NCBI RefSeq assembly: GCF_028290495.1
Contig: NZ_JAQGJT010000062.1
Location: forward strand, 1 to 51,199
Direction of reading: 5' to 3'
From: Tardiphaga sp.
GTDB lineage: Bacteria > Pseudomonadota > Alphaproteobacteria > Rhizobiales > Xanthobacteraceae
Length of the DNA: 51,199 nucleotides
The notes below the pieces were generated by a model that searched no databases, had not been told where the DNA came from, and saw only the letters and a list, made by a program, of their open reading frames with translations. Made by a program: the position numbers and the translations under genes. Positions 20,149-28,407 of this stretch are shown piece by piece. The number at the start of each line of letters is the position of its first letter. The stretch's first letter is position 1.

Positions 20149-21399
20149 ATGGCCCGTGACTGGCTGATCCTCGCGGACGATCTAACCGGCGCCGCGGACT
20201 GTGCGATCGCTTTCGGAAGAAGGGGACGTGCGGCTGCGGTGATGTGGGAGGAAGTCGCCGACGCGTCGGATCACCAGTTGCCGGTGCTGGCCTATGATGC
20301 AGCGAGCCGCGGCCTTTCCGCCGCGGCCGCTTCCCGCCGCCACGCCAAAGTGCTGGCGCGGCTGGGCGAACCTGGCCGCATTCTGTTCAAGAAAATCGAC
20401 TCGACGCTGCGGGGACAACCCGCAGCGGAGATGGTTGCCGCGCTCGCGCACCTCAATTCACAATCGGGCCCGGCCTTCGGCGTGTTTGCCCCGGCGTTTC
20501 CGGCTACCGGCCGCACGACCCTCGATGGACGAATCCACGTCAAAGGCCGTCCGCTGGAAGAGGCCGAGGTCTGGCAGCGCGAGCACACTTACCCCAACGC
20601 GGATCTCGTCGATGTTCTCGCCACCGCGGGCATTCGCGGCGAGAAGGTCACGCTCGCCACGGTGCGCGGCACCGAATTGAAAGCCACCTTCGCGAGGCTG
20701 GCCGCCGAAGGTGATGTCATCGCGGCCTGCGATGCCGAAACTGATCATGATCTGCATCTGATCGCAGAAGCCAGCCTGAACGCGTCGCCTTCGACCTTCT
20801 TCATTGGCAGCGCCGGTCTGGCGCATGCGTTGGCGGGCCTCGATGCAGACGCAGACGTCGAGCCGCTGCGGATTCCCACCAGCGCACAGGGCACGCTGAT
20901 CGTCGTCGGCTCGCTTGCCGGCGCGTCGCGTGCGGCGGCGCGCGAGCTGGCCGCGACCGGCACTGTTGAACATTTCCCGGTTGCGCCTGACCTTTTGCTC
21001 GGCGAGGGCGCCGACCGCGCCAAACTCGCCGCGGATGTCATGAAGCGCCTGTTGGCCGGCGGCGATGCGCTGGTCGAGATCATGATGAATGATGCGCCGG
21101 ATATGGCGCTCGGCCCGCAGCTCGCGCAGGGGCTGGCGGACGTACTGGCGCCCGTGGCGCCCGCGATCGGCGCCTTCGCCGCGACCGGCGGCGAGACTGC
21201 TGCGGCGCTGCTGTCGCGCTTCGGCGTCAACGGTATCCGTCTCGCCGACGAGATCGAACCGGGCGTGTCGCTCGGTCTGACGCTCGGCGCTCTGTCCGTT
21301 CCGATTGCTACCAAAGCGGGGGCGTTCGGCGACGAACTCAGCCTCATCCGCATCAGCGAACGGCTTCGCGCCGTCCGAACCGAAGGAAGTTTCACATGA
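20149..21399 (+). CDS. Four-carbon acid sugar kinase (DUF1537 family, OtnK/DtnK-like)
   Basis: This 416-residue cytoplasmic kinase has the DUF1537 N-terminal signature LILADDLTGAADCAIAFGRRG at residues about 5-25 and the KKIDSTLRGQP substrate-site motif near 82-92. The C-terminal nucleotide-binding motif ATGGETAAALL is near residues 345-355. Family members phosphorylate D-threonate, D-erythronate or 3-oxo-tetronate at O4. Pairing with a PdxA-like dehydrogenase, and lack of an aldolase-type decarboxylase or isomerase gene nearby, favours D-threonate/D-erythronate kinase over 3-oxo-tetronate kinase. The ATG at 20149 follows the permease stop by four bases, and its stop overlaps the next start (ATGA). 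Confidence 0.87.
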   Translation: MARDWLILADDLTGAADCAIAFGRRGRAAAVMWEEVADASDHQLPVLAYDAASRGLSAAAASRRHAKVLARLGEPGRILFKKIDSTLRGQPAAEMVAALAHLNSQSGPAFGVFAPAFPATGRTTLDGRIHVKGRPLEEAEVWQREHTYPNADLVDVLATAGIRGEKVTLATVRGTELKATFARLAAEGDVIAACDAETDHDLHLIAEASLNASPSTFFIGSAGLAHALAGLDADADVEPLRIPTSAQGTLIVVGSLAGASRAAARELAATGTVEHFPVAPDLLLGEGADRAKLAADVMKRLLAGGDALVEIMMNDAPDMALGPQLAQGLADVLAPVAPAIGAFAATGGETAAALLSRFGVNGIRLADEIEPGVSLGLTLGALSVPIATKAGAFGDELSLIRISERLRAVRTEGSFT

Positions 21400-22394
21400 C
21401 CCGTCCCACCATTGCGATCACCATGGGCGATCCGGCCGGCATCGGCCCCGAGGTCATCATGAAGGCGCTGGCGCAGCCTTACGCCAACGAGATTTGCCAT
21501 CCGCTGGTGATTGGTGACGCCAACCGCCTGCGCAAGGCCGCCCGGATGGTCGGCGTGGCGCTCGAGGTGGACGCGCTGACCGACGCCAAGGACGCGAACT
21601 TCGCCTCCAGGGCGGTGCAGTGCGTGGACCTGAAGAACGTGCCGGACGATTTGCCGTTCGGCCAGATGTCGCCGGTCGCCGGCGACGCGGCCTATCGCTA
21701 CATCGAGAAGGCCGTGCAGGTCGTGCAGTCCGGCATCGCGCAGGCCATTTGCACCGCGCCGCTCTCCAAGGAAGCGCTGCATGCCGCCGGCCACAAATAT
21801 CCCGGCCACACCGAATTGCTGGCGCATCTGACCGGCACGCCGGAAGTGTCGATGATGCTGGTATCGCCGAAGCTGCGCGTGATCCACGTCACCACGCATA
21901 TCGGCCTGATCGATGCGATCAAGAAGATCGAGCCGGGTCTGGTCGAGCGCGTCATCACCCGTGGCCATCAGGTGCTGGTGAAAGCCGGCATTGTCAATCC
22001 GAAGATCGGCGTCTGCGCCATCAATCCGCATGCCGGCGAGAACGGCCTGTTCGGCTACGGCGAGGAAGCCGAGAAGATCACCCCGGCTGTCGAAATCTGC
22101 CAGGCCAAGGGTTGGGACGTGCGCGGTCCGCTGCCGGCCGATACGCTGTTCTTCCTGGCCGGTCGCGGTGATTACGACATGGTGGTCGCGATGTATCACG
22201 ATCAGGGCCACGGCCCGATCAAGGTGCTGGGGCTGGAATCCGGCGTCAACATCACCGTGGGTCTGCCGATGATCCGCACCTCGGTCGATCACGGCACCGC
22301 CTTCGATATCGCCGGCAAGGGCATTGCCGACGAGCGCAGCCTGATCGAGGCGTTGCGGCAGGCGGCCGATCTGGCACCGAAAAAGGCAGCCTGA
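21396..22394 (+). CDS. pdxA2: PdxA-like 4-phospho-D-threonate/erythronate dehydrogenase (PdxA2)
   Basis: This 332-residue member of the PdxA family has the conserved ITMGDPAGIGPEVIMKAL start and metal-ligand histidines in HKYPGHTELL, INPHAGENGLFG and YHDQGHGPIK. The C-terminal VGLPMIRTSVDHGTAFDIAG motif is present. PdxA itself oxidises 4-phosphohydroxy-L-threonine in vitamin B6 synthesis. The PdxA2 group, linked to DUF1537 kinases, oxidises and decarboxylates 4-phospho-D-threonate or -erythronate to dihydroxyacetone phosphate and CO2. Operon position after the kinase (four-base overlap) and before a DeoR regulator makes the catabolic role much more likely than B6 synthesis. Confidence 0.87.
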   Translation: MTRPTIAITMGDPAGIGPEVIMKALAQPYANEICHPLVIGDANRLRKAARMVGVALEVDALTDAKDANFASRAVQCVDLKNVPDDLPFGQMSPVAGDAAYRYIEKAVQVVQSGIAQAICTAPLSKEALHAAGHKYPGHTELLAHLTGTPEVSMMLVSPKLRVIHVTTHIGLIDAIKKIEPGLVERVITRGHQVLVKAGIVNPKIGVCAINPHAGENGLFGYGEEAEKITPAVEICQAKGWDVRGPLPADTLFFLAGRGDYDMVVAMYHDQGHGPIKVLGLESGVNITVGLPMIRTSVDHGTAFDIAGKGIADERSLIEALRQAADLAPKKAA

Positions 22395-22396
22395 GC

Positions 22397-22432
22397 CAAG
22401 GATATTTACAAGCATATTTGCAAGGATATTCG
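22397..22432 (+). repeat. Three tandem 12-base repeats between pdxA2 and deoR-type gene
   Basis: Directly after the pdxA2 stop the 12-base unit CAAGGATATTTA occurs three times in a row (22397, 22409, 22421) with two or three changes per copy: CAAGCATATTTG and CAAGGATATTCG. It lies 54 bases before the regulator start. It could be a repeated operator or a slipped duplication. Confidence 0.6.
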
Positions 22433-22486
22433 CACGGCCGGTGTCGCGTGCTATCGATCGGCGGCACCGGAGTGATGTGAGATTCG

Positions 22487-23251
22487 ATGTCGATGCGCAG
22501 CAAGGAGCGTCACGCCCGTCTGTTGGAAGCGCTGAACGCCGGCGAGATCGATGTCGACGATCTCGCGCGGCGCTTTGACGTCTCCGCCTCCACTGTGCGG
22601 CGTGACCTGCAGCATCTGTCCCGCAACAATGCCGTGCGCCGCACCTATGGCGGCGCCATTCTTACCGGGCATGCGACCGAGACGACGCTCGAGCAACGCC
22701 TGGCGGTGCAGGGCAAGGAAAAGCAGGCAATCGCGCGCGCCGCGATCGATCTGGTCGAAGATGGCGACACGTTGATTCTCGACGCCGGCTCGACGGTGGC
22801 AGCATTTGGCCGGCTGTTGCTGCAGCGGCGGTTGCGCGTCATTACCAATAATCTCGCGCTGCTGCCGTTTCTGGCCAAGGCGCCTTCGATCGAACTGGTG
22901 GTGCTGGGCGGCACACTGCGCACCACCAGCATGAGCACGATGGGGCCGCTCGCCCATGACGCGCTGCGGCGCATGACGGCGGACCGCGCCATCATGAGCG
23001 CCGACGGCGTGGTCGGCGGGCGCGGATTGTGCGAGGCGGATCTCGAGCAGGTCGCGCTGAAGTCGCTGATGATGGAGCAGTCCAGGGACGTTATCGTTCT
23101 CGCCGACGCCGGCAAGCTCGGCCGTGCCGAACAACTCGCGTGGGCGCCGCTGCCGCCGCGCTGGACGCTGGTGACCGATGCCGGGGCCACCGAAGAGCAG
23201 CGCCAGAGCGTCACGGACGCCGGCGCTCAGGTAATTGTGGCTGAAACGTAA
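22487..23251 (+). CDS. DeoR/GlpR-family transcriptional regulator
   Basis: This 254-residue repressor-type protein has an N-terminal DeoR helix-turn-helix: RHARLLEALNAGEIDVDDLA, then RRFDVSASTVRRDLQHLSR. A sugar-phosphate-sensing C-terminal domain follows with ILDAGSTVAAFGRLL, RVITNNLALLPFL and VVLGGTLRTTS. The family typically responds to phosphorylated sugars, here plausibly phospho-threonate or dihydroxyacetone phosphate. As the last gene of the operon it probably controls the permease-kinase-dehydrogenase genes; the TGCGCA cluster at 19009-19120 is the candidate binding region. Confidence 0.9.
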   Translation: MSMRSKERHARLLEALNAGEIDVDDLARRFDVSASTVRRDLQHLSRNNAVRRTYGGAILTGHATETTLEQRLAVQGKEKQAIARAAIDLVEDGDTLILDAGSTVAAFGRLLLQRRLRVITNNLALLPFLAKAPSIELVVLGGTLRTTSMSTMGPLAHDALRRMTADRAIMSADGVVGGRGLCEADLEQVALKSLMMEQSRDVIVLADAGKLGRAEQLAWAPLPPRWTLVTDAGATEEQRQSVTDAGAQVIVAET

Positions 23252-23255
23252 TCGC

Positions 23256-23350
23256 CGTCATTGCGAGGACCGAAGCGACGAAGCAATCCAGCTCTTTCCG
23301 CGCGTGCGGCTTACTGGATTGCCGCGTCGCAAGGGCTCCTCGCAATGACG
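23256..23350. repeat. Palindromic intergenic repeat, family A copy 2
   Basis: The element runs from CGTCATTGCGAG to CTCGCAATGACG (exact 12-base inverted ends) with an inner pair GCAATCCAG/CTGGATTGC. It is the second copy of the family seen at 15277-15389 and again lies between convergent genes (the DeoR-type gene and the TetR-type gene). Confidence 0.8.
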
Positions 23351-23379
23351 AGCCCGTGGGTCGGTCAATCCGAACTTAG

Positions 23380-23967
23380 CTATTTTTCCGCCAGCACCGC
23401 ATCGACCAGTTTTTCCGCATAGTCCTTCGTCAGCGTCCGAAATCCAAACACGTATTGATAGAACAGCGTGCCGTAGATCCGGTCGTAGAGATCACCCGCG
23501 GGGTCTGACGCTTTGATGCTGTTGTCTTGCTGCCCAAGCCTGATGATCTGCACGGCGACGTCACGCCGCATCGCGAGATAGCGGTCCGAGAAAATCTTCG
23601 CCGAACCGGTGCCAGCGATGCATTCGGAGATCACCGCGAGCTGCACCTTGCCGAAATCGCCGTTCAGCGCCCGGACATAGGCCGCCGCATGCTTGCGCAG
23701 CCGTGTCAGGGGATCGCCGGTTTCGGGCAAAGGCAGGATCGACGACGCCTGCCGGAGAAACGCATCGATCAGCAGCGCCTCCCGCGACGGCCACCATTTG
23801 TAGATCGTCATTTTCGAGACGCCGCAGTCGCGGGCGATGGCGTCGATGCTGGCGGCGGCAAGCCCCTGCGCCGCCATGATAGCGTAGGCACTCTCCAGGA
23901 TCGCCTGCTCGGTCTCCGCCGAGCGGGGACGACCGCGACGCGCCGGCTTGGCATCAAGGCCGGACAT
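23380..23967 (-). CDS. TetR/AcrR-family transcriptional regulator
   Basis: This 195-residue regulator has the TetR DNA-binding domain at residues about 10-60: RRGRPRSAETEQAILESAY, then AASIDAIARDCGVSKMTIYK, then WWPSREALLIDAFL. A C-terminal ligand domain of the TetR_C type follows. The ATG at 23967 is preceded by AGGGAGCAG and begins just before the basic arm. It is the last gene behind a MetX-like gene and a desaturase gene on the same strand (29 bases after the desaturase stop) and probably controls them. Confidence 0.88.
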   Translation of the reverse strand: MSGLDAKPARRGRPRSAETEQAILESAYAIMAAQGLAAASIDAIARDCGVSKMTIYKWWPSREALLIDAFLRQASSILPLPETGDPLTRLRKHAAAYVRALNGDFGKVQLAVISECIAGTGSAKIFSDRYLAMRRDVAVQIIRLGQQDNSIKASDPAGDLYDRIYGTLFYQYVFGFRTLTKDYAEKLVDAVLAEK

Positions 23968-23996
23968 TGGCTGCTCCCTTATGACGCGTGACGCAA

Positions 23997-24941
23997 CTAT
24001 GGCGCAGACTGACGCGCCCGGCGGAACCACGCAAATGTCTCGCGCGTGACCGCCCGGTAGCCTTTGCCGCGATAGGCGATCCGGTTGGCGACGATGCCGT
24101 TCAGTTTCGGCAGCGCGTGGAATGGCACCGAGGGATAGGCATGGTGTTCGACGTGGAACGGCATGTTCCAGGCGAACCACTTCATCACCTCGCCGGTATA
24201 GGTGGTCCGGGTATTTTCAAAGGCGCTGCGGGTGTGCTCGCAGCCGGTGTGCTCGGCATAGAGATAGGGCCGCAGGAACAGTTGTCCGATCGCCAGCGGC
24301 AGCAGCCAGACCCACAGCAACAGCGCGCTCGACAGCGCCACCGAGCCGATCAGCAGCACGATGTAGACCAGCGCATAGGCGCGCGCCTCAATGACCACCA
24401 TCGCGCGCTTGTTCTCCGGAATCCAAGGTGCCACGGCATTGCCGGTGATGGCGCGGCGAAACAGCAGGACAATCCGGTTGTAGAGCTGCACGATGCCGGT
24501 ATAGGCGATCGCCAGTTTTGTATCCGAGGTCGGGATCGTGGCGGTGACCAGCTCCGGGTCACGCGCCGGGTCCTGTGTGAAGCGGTGATGGTCCCAGTGG
24601 AAAAGCGCGTAACCCTCATAGGGCAGCGCGATGACGAGGCCGGAGGCGTGGCCGAGCAGGCTGTTCAGAAGGCGATGGCGGAACACCGTCTTGTGGGCGG
24701 CCTCGTGCAGCGCCATGAACAGGAAGGCGACCAGATAGCCCTGCACGGCCATCAGTGGCACTGCCCACAGCACGCCGTAAGTCGCCGTCACCCGCCAGAT
24801 CAACGCGCACATCATCGCGATGGCGCCGTAATGCGACAGCGAGCGCAGCAGGCCGGGGGCGTTGGATCGCATCGACAGTTCTTTCAACTGCCCCGGGGTG
24901 AGGGCGCGTCCTTCGGCGATGCGGTCGATATGCATGGTCAT
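23997..24941 (-). CDS. Membrane fatty acid desaturase family protein
   Basis: This 314-residue inner-membrane di-iron enzyme carries the three histidine boxes of the desaturase/hydroxylase family: HEAAH at residues 79-83, HWDHH at 115-119 and HVEHH at 262-266. Two pairs of membrane spans lie around them. It would introduce a double bond or hydroxyl group into a lipid acyl chain or carotenoid-like substrate using oxygen and an electron donor, which is not coded next to it. GGGA lies six bases upstream of the ATG at 24941. The gene is 17 bases after the MetX-like gene, so the two are surely co-transcribed. Confidence 0.88.
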   Translation of the reverse strand: MTMHIDRIAEGRALTPGQLKELSMRSNAPGLLRSLSHYGAIAMMCALIWRVTATYGVLWAVPLMAVQGYLVAFLFMALHEAAHKTVFRHRLLNSLLGHASGLVIALPYEGYALFHWDHHRFTQDPARDPELVTATIPTSDTKLAIAYTGIVQLYNRIVLLFRRAITGNAVAPWIPENKRAMVVIEARAYALVYIVLLIGSVALSSALLLWVWLLPLAIGQLFLRPYLYAEHTGCEHTRSAFENTRTTYTGEVMKWFAWNMPFHVEHHAYPSVPFHALPKLNGIVANRIAYRGKGYRAVTRETFAWFRRARQSAP

Positions 24942-24958
24942 GGAATATCCCGGGAGGT

Positions 24959-25978
24959 TCAGTGGTTGAGAAAGGCGGCGATGCTCGCGTTGAGAAACGC
25001 GCGATCCGCCGGGATCAGCGCCGGGTTGCCGGCCCGGTGGCCATACAGCGACGGGATCGGCGTCAGTTCGACCGAGCGGGCGTTGACGAGCAGCGGCAAC
25101 TCCGCCTCGTTATCGCCCACCTGGAAATAGCCGTCGGTCTGGCCCGGCATCAGCAGCACGCGCGCCTTGATCGCGGCCATCGCCTTGGGCAGGTTGCCGT
25201 CGAATGCCGCGCAGCGGCTGATGTCGCCACGCTGCCAGATCGAGATTTGCGCCAGCAGGTCGTTGGCGTCGCGGCGCGCGAACGCGCCGTCCCACGATCG
25301 CGCCAGAAAATCCTCCAGCGAGGTAAAGCCCAGTTCGCGCCACAGTTCGTCGCGGTAGAAGCCGTGCGACATCGCCCAGCCGGCATAGACGCGTCCCATC
25401 GCGCGCAGCCCGGCAGCGGGCTTGCTATGGAAACGACCGTCGACAAAGGCGGGATCAGCGGTCAGGGCGGCCTTCACGCCTTCGAGGAAGACGTGGTTGA
25501 ACGGCGAGCATCGGGCGCTGCCGCAGACGATTGCCGCGCGCTGTACCATCTCCGGATAGGTCGCGGCCCAGTGATAGGCCTGCATGCCGCCCATCGACCA
25601 GCCATAGACCAGAGCGATGGTGGATACGCCGAAGTGCTCGGTCATGAGCCGGTGTTGAACCGACACGGCGGCGTGATAGCTGACCTGCGGGAAGGGAGAT
25701 TCGGGGGTGTTCGACGGCGACGACGACAACCCGTTGCCGAACAGGTTCGGGATGACGATAAAGTAACGCTCGGGGTCCAGCGCGTTGCCAGGTGCTACCA
25801 GCCACTCCGTATCGTAGTGCTGCGCGCCGAACGACGTCGGGTAGACGATGACGTTGTCGCGGGCCTCGTTGAGACGGCCGTAGGTCTTGTAGGCCAGCCG
25901 CATGCGCGGAAAGACCTCGCCCGACTGCAGCGTCACGTCGCCGGCATCAAATATCTCGTAGTCGATGGACGTTGCCAT
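24959..25978 (-). CDS. MetX-like alpha/beta hydrolase (homoserine O-acyltransferase family)
   Basis: This 339-residue protein has the alpha/beta-hydrolase fold of homoserine O-acetyltransferases. The nucleophile is S128 in YGWSMGG, the acid D282 in PGQTDGY and the base H314 in SLYGHRAGNP, in MetX-like order and spacing. The N-terminal FPRMRLAYKTYGRLNEARDN part is also MetX-like. Real MetX is usually longer (about 370 or more residues) and has GGSMGG at the nucleophile, so this copy may be a hydrolase or an acyltransferase for another substrate. The ATG at 25978 is the natural start; the open frame runs further upstream without similarity. It is the first gene of a unit with a desaturase and TetR regulator. 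Confidence 0.8.
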   Translation of the reverse strand: MATSIDYEIFDAGDVTLQSGEVFPRMRLAYKTYGRLNEARDNVIVYPTSFGAQHYDTEWLVAPGNALDPERYFIVIPNLFGNGLSSSPSNTPESPFPQVSYHAAVSVQHRLMTEHFGVSTIALVYGWSMGGMQAYHWAATYPEMVQRAAIVCGSARCSPFNHVFLEGVKAALTADPAFVDGRFHSKPAAGLRAMGRVYAGWAMSHGFYRDELWRELGFTSLEDFLARSWDGAFARRDANDLLAQISIWQRGDISRCAAFDGNLPKAMAAIKARVLLMPGQTDGYFQVGDNEAELPLLVNARSVELTPIPSLYGHRAGNPALIPADRAFLNASIAAFLNH

Positions 25979-26093
25979 GAATGAGCTTCCGATCGGGCGC
26001 GAGCCACGATGTGGTGGTTGGTTCCTATTAAGTGGATAATTTGTACAGTAATAAGGATGGCGCGCCAAGGCCGGATTGGCGGCATGGCGGTGC

Positions 26094-26121
26094 AATAGCG
26101 GGCAAGTGGTTGCCCGCTATT
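26094..26121. terminator. 12-bp perfect hairpin
   Basis: AATAGCGGGCAA (26094-26105) and TTGCCCGCTATT (26110-26121) are exact inverted repeats with a GTGG loop. Both lie in the gap between the MetX-like gene and the carboxymuconolactone-decarboxylase-family gene. On the minus strand it is downstream of the latter and upstream of the former, so it may end one transcript or shape the leader of the next. Confidence 0.5.
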
Positions 26122-26155
26122 TGCGCGGCATCCTAATGCCGGCTTTGAAACGCCC

Positions 26156-26194
26156 TGCGCCTCCTGACGATGCTTCACATCATCAGGAGGCGCA
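26156..26194 (-). terminator. 17-bp hairpin after the CMD-family gene
   Basis: Arms 26156-26172 (TGCGCCTCCTGACGATG) and 26178-26194 pair over 17 bases with one mismatch around a five-base loop, 35 bases past the stop of the minus-strand CMD-family gene. The minus-strand sequence after the stem contains GGGCGTTTC, a weak T-run. An intrinsic terminator is likely. Confidence 0.6.
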
Positions 26195-26229
26195 AAGCGT
26201 TGTGTCCGGGATAAAAAGCGAAGTCTGGA

Positions 26230-26751
26230 TCAGACGTCGATGTGCAGCGCTTCGCTGAAGCGGTTGAAGAAGCCGCACAGGGTGATCCGCAGCGTCAGCT
26301 CGACGATCTGCGCCTCGCTGAAATGTTCGCGCAGCCGCGTGAACAGCGCTTCCGTGACGCGGTTCGGCGTTGTCCAGGCGACCACGGAGTACTCGGCGAC
26401 GACCCGGTCGATCTCGGTCAGTTCCGGGTGGTCGGCATAATCGAGCAAGCGGTCGATTCCGTCCGGGGAGATACCCTCGACGGTCAGGAACGGCTTGTGC
26501 ATGGCAACGCAGTAGTTGCATTCATTGAGCTTGGAAACGATCACGATTGCGATTTCGAGATAGCGCTTCGGCAGCGTCTTGGCCTCGCGCAATTCCATTA
26601 GCATCGGCATCAGGTGGCGCAAGGCTGCGGGTACGTGCGCGATCACCGACACCTGCGAGGCGAATGGTCCATAGGTCGTCGTGTATTTGTCGTAGATCGA
26701 AGCCAGGTCGGCAGGCAATTCCGAAGGTGCAATCTCGCTTACCCTGGGCAT
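26230..26751 (-). CDS. Carboxymuconolactone decarboxylase/AhpD-like family protein
   Basis: This 173-residue protein belongs to the AhpD-like superfamily. The redox-type motif CNYCVAMH (C78, C81, H85) in the helix ELNEC-like context is the CxxC-x3-H active site of alkylhydroperoxidase-like members, rather than the decarboxylase site. It may act as a peroxidase or a gamma-carboxymuconolactone decarboxylase-like enzyme in the cytoplasm. I prefer the ATG at 26751 because AGGA stands nine bases upstream; an ATG three codons earlier (26760) abuts the AGGA directly. It stands alone between two hairpins and the amidohydrolase cluster. The 204 bases between its start and the amidohydrolase gene show no other gene. 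Confidence 0.82.
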   Translation of the reverse strand: MPRVSEIAPSELPADLASIYDKYTTTYGPFASQVSVIAHVPAALRHLMPMLMELREAKTLPKRYLEIAIVIVSKLNECNYCVAMHKPFLTVEGISPDGIDRLLDYADHPELTEIDRVVAEYSVVAWTTPNRVTEALFTRLREHFSEAQIVELTLRITLCGFFNRFSEALHIDV

Positions 26752-26955
26752 AGGTCTCATTCCTGTATGTCGATCGGCATTCTGTTCGCCGATGCTGTCA
26801 AAATCCTGATGGTTCGATGGTAGAACGAGCGTTTTACCGATCGAACAGCGGCGTTTAACATCAGTTTGGCGTCATGCCGATTCTATTTCTGGCATCCGGA
26901 CGCGGCCGAAATCCCGGGTTTGGCCGGTCCGGCAATGATGCGGCGTGCGGTCTCG

Positions 26956-28407
26956 TCAGCAGCAGGGCGGATCGGCGAGGTGGTGATGCGCGATACACTG
27001 GTCGAGCGCGTCGAGCGCCGTTTCCAGATGGCCGTTGGCGGCCATGCCGGCGCGCATCTGTGACAGCACTTCCTCGCGCGCCGCCGGCAGGTCGATGCCG
27101 GTGACGCGGTGGTCCTTGATCACGCTGCGCCCGCCGACGATCAGTTCAGCGATGTGGCGCGCGGTGCCACGCGAGAACAACAGGTTGACCGGATCAGGCT
27201 GCGCCAGCAGCGCGTCGTCGTCGAGCGCGCCCCAATCCAGCAGCAGCATGTCGGCCACGGCACCCGCCTCGATCGCGCCGCTGTCGCGAATGTTGCTCAC
27301 CGCGAAGCACCCGTTGGCGACGGCACTGTGCAACGCTTGATGCCGCGTGGCATGACCAAAGCCGGTGCCGGCATGCATCAGGTAGGACAGCCGGAGTTCG
27401 CGCAGCGAATCGTCGTCATCGTCGAGCGCCTTGCTGTCGATGCCCAGCGCGACCGCGCAGCCGGCCTCGCGCATTTTCTGAGCCGGTGCGATGCCGGAAT
27501 GCAGATGCAGGTTCGAGCTGGTGTTGACGGCAATGGTGACGCCGCGCTCAGCCAGCAGTTCAAGTTCGTCAGGACGGGCCCAGACGCAATGCGCGAGCGT
27601 GAGCCTTGGTGACAAGAGACCGATCCCGTCGAGCATTCGCACGACGCCCTGCGGATAGTTCGCGTCGGCCCATTGCCGCTGATATCTGGTTTCCAGGAGA
27701 TGCATGTGGACGCGGCGGCCGGTGCGCTGCGACGCCTCGGCAATTGCCTGCAGCAGCGCGTCGCTGCACCATTGCACGCCGTTCGGGCCATACTGCACGT
27801 CGAAGCCGGGACCGGCCGATGCCGCGGCGACATCGTCCACCAGCTTCATGTAATCCTGCGGCGACAGCGGTTGGCGCAGGAAGCGTTGTTCGACTTCGGC
27901 GCGCAGCGGCGCCGGCAGGGCATTGAGGATCGGCTCAGACGGGCCATAGACCAGCGGGTTGCGATCCTTCATCGACACCGCGAATCCGGCGCGGACGCCG
28001 ACATCGCGGGCGGCGCGCGCGACTGCGGCGGCTTCCGTCGGCAGATCGGTGAAGCCCTGCGCGCGGGTGTAGTGCACCATCACCGTGCCGGCGCCGCCGA
28101 GCGCGCTGTTGGCGAAGGTCATGCAGGCCGCGAGATAGGGATCGACCGCGGGAAACAGCGCGAGATAGTGGATCCAGGATTCCAGCGGCTTGGCGTCGGC
28201 GCCGATCGAACTGGTGCGGATCGCGCGGCCGTGGTCATGCGCGTTGACCAGCGCCGGCATCGCCAGCAGTTTTTTTGTCGTTGGGACCGACGATGGCGAG
28301 ATCGACGCGATCCTGCCGCCGTCGATGTGAATGGCCTGGGCGCCGGCCAGCGGCCCGTTGGGGCCGATGACATGCGCGCAGTCGATATTGCGGGACGTAA
28401 AAATCAT
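26956..28407 (-). CDS. Amidohydrolase of the TRZ/ATZ (chlorohydrolase/cytosine deaminase-like) group
   Basis: This 483-residue metal-dependent hydrolase has the amidohydrolase-superfamily metal motif HDH at residues 57-59 (PALVNAHDHG), the HMHLLET strand near residue 235, LTLAHCVW near 268 and the aspartate in GIDSKALDDDDD near 330. It matches the deaminase/chlorohydrolase branch that acts on guanine, cytosine, s-triazines or similar rings. The likely step is hydrolytic deamination or ring amide hydrolysis in the cytoplasm. Its ATG overlaps the stop of the upstream binding protein gene (TGATG), so uptake and hydrolysis are translationally coupled. The substrate is probably the ligand of that binding protein. 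Confidence 0.87.
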   Translation of the reverse strand: MIFTSRNIDCAHVIGPNGPLAGAQAIHIDGGRIASISPSSVPTTKKLLAMPALVNAHDHGRAIRTSSIGADAKPLESWIHYLALFPAVDPYLAACMTFANSALGGAGTVMVHYTRAQGFTDLPTEAAAVARAARDVGVRAGFAVSMKDRNPLVYGPSEPILNALPAPLRAEVEQRFLRQPLSPQDYMKLVDDVAAASAGPGFDVQYGPNGVQWCSDALLQAIAEASQRTGRRVHMHLLETRYQRQWADANYPQGVVRMLDGIGLLSPRLTLAHCVWARPDELELLAERGVTIAVNTSSNLHLHSGIAPAQKMREAGCAVALGIDSKALDDDDDSLRELRLSYLMHAGTGFGHATRHQALHSAVANGCFAVSNIRDSGAIEAGAVADMLLLDWGALDDDALLAQPDPVNLLFSRGTARHIAELIVGGRSVIKDHRVTGIDLPAAREEVLSQMRAGMAANGHLETALDALDQCIAHHHLADPPCC

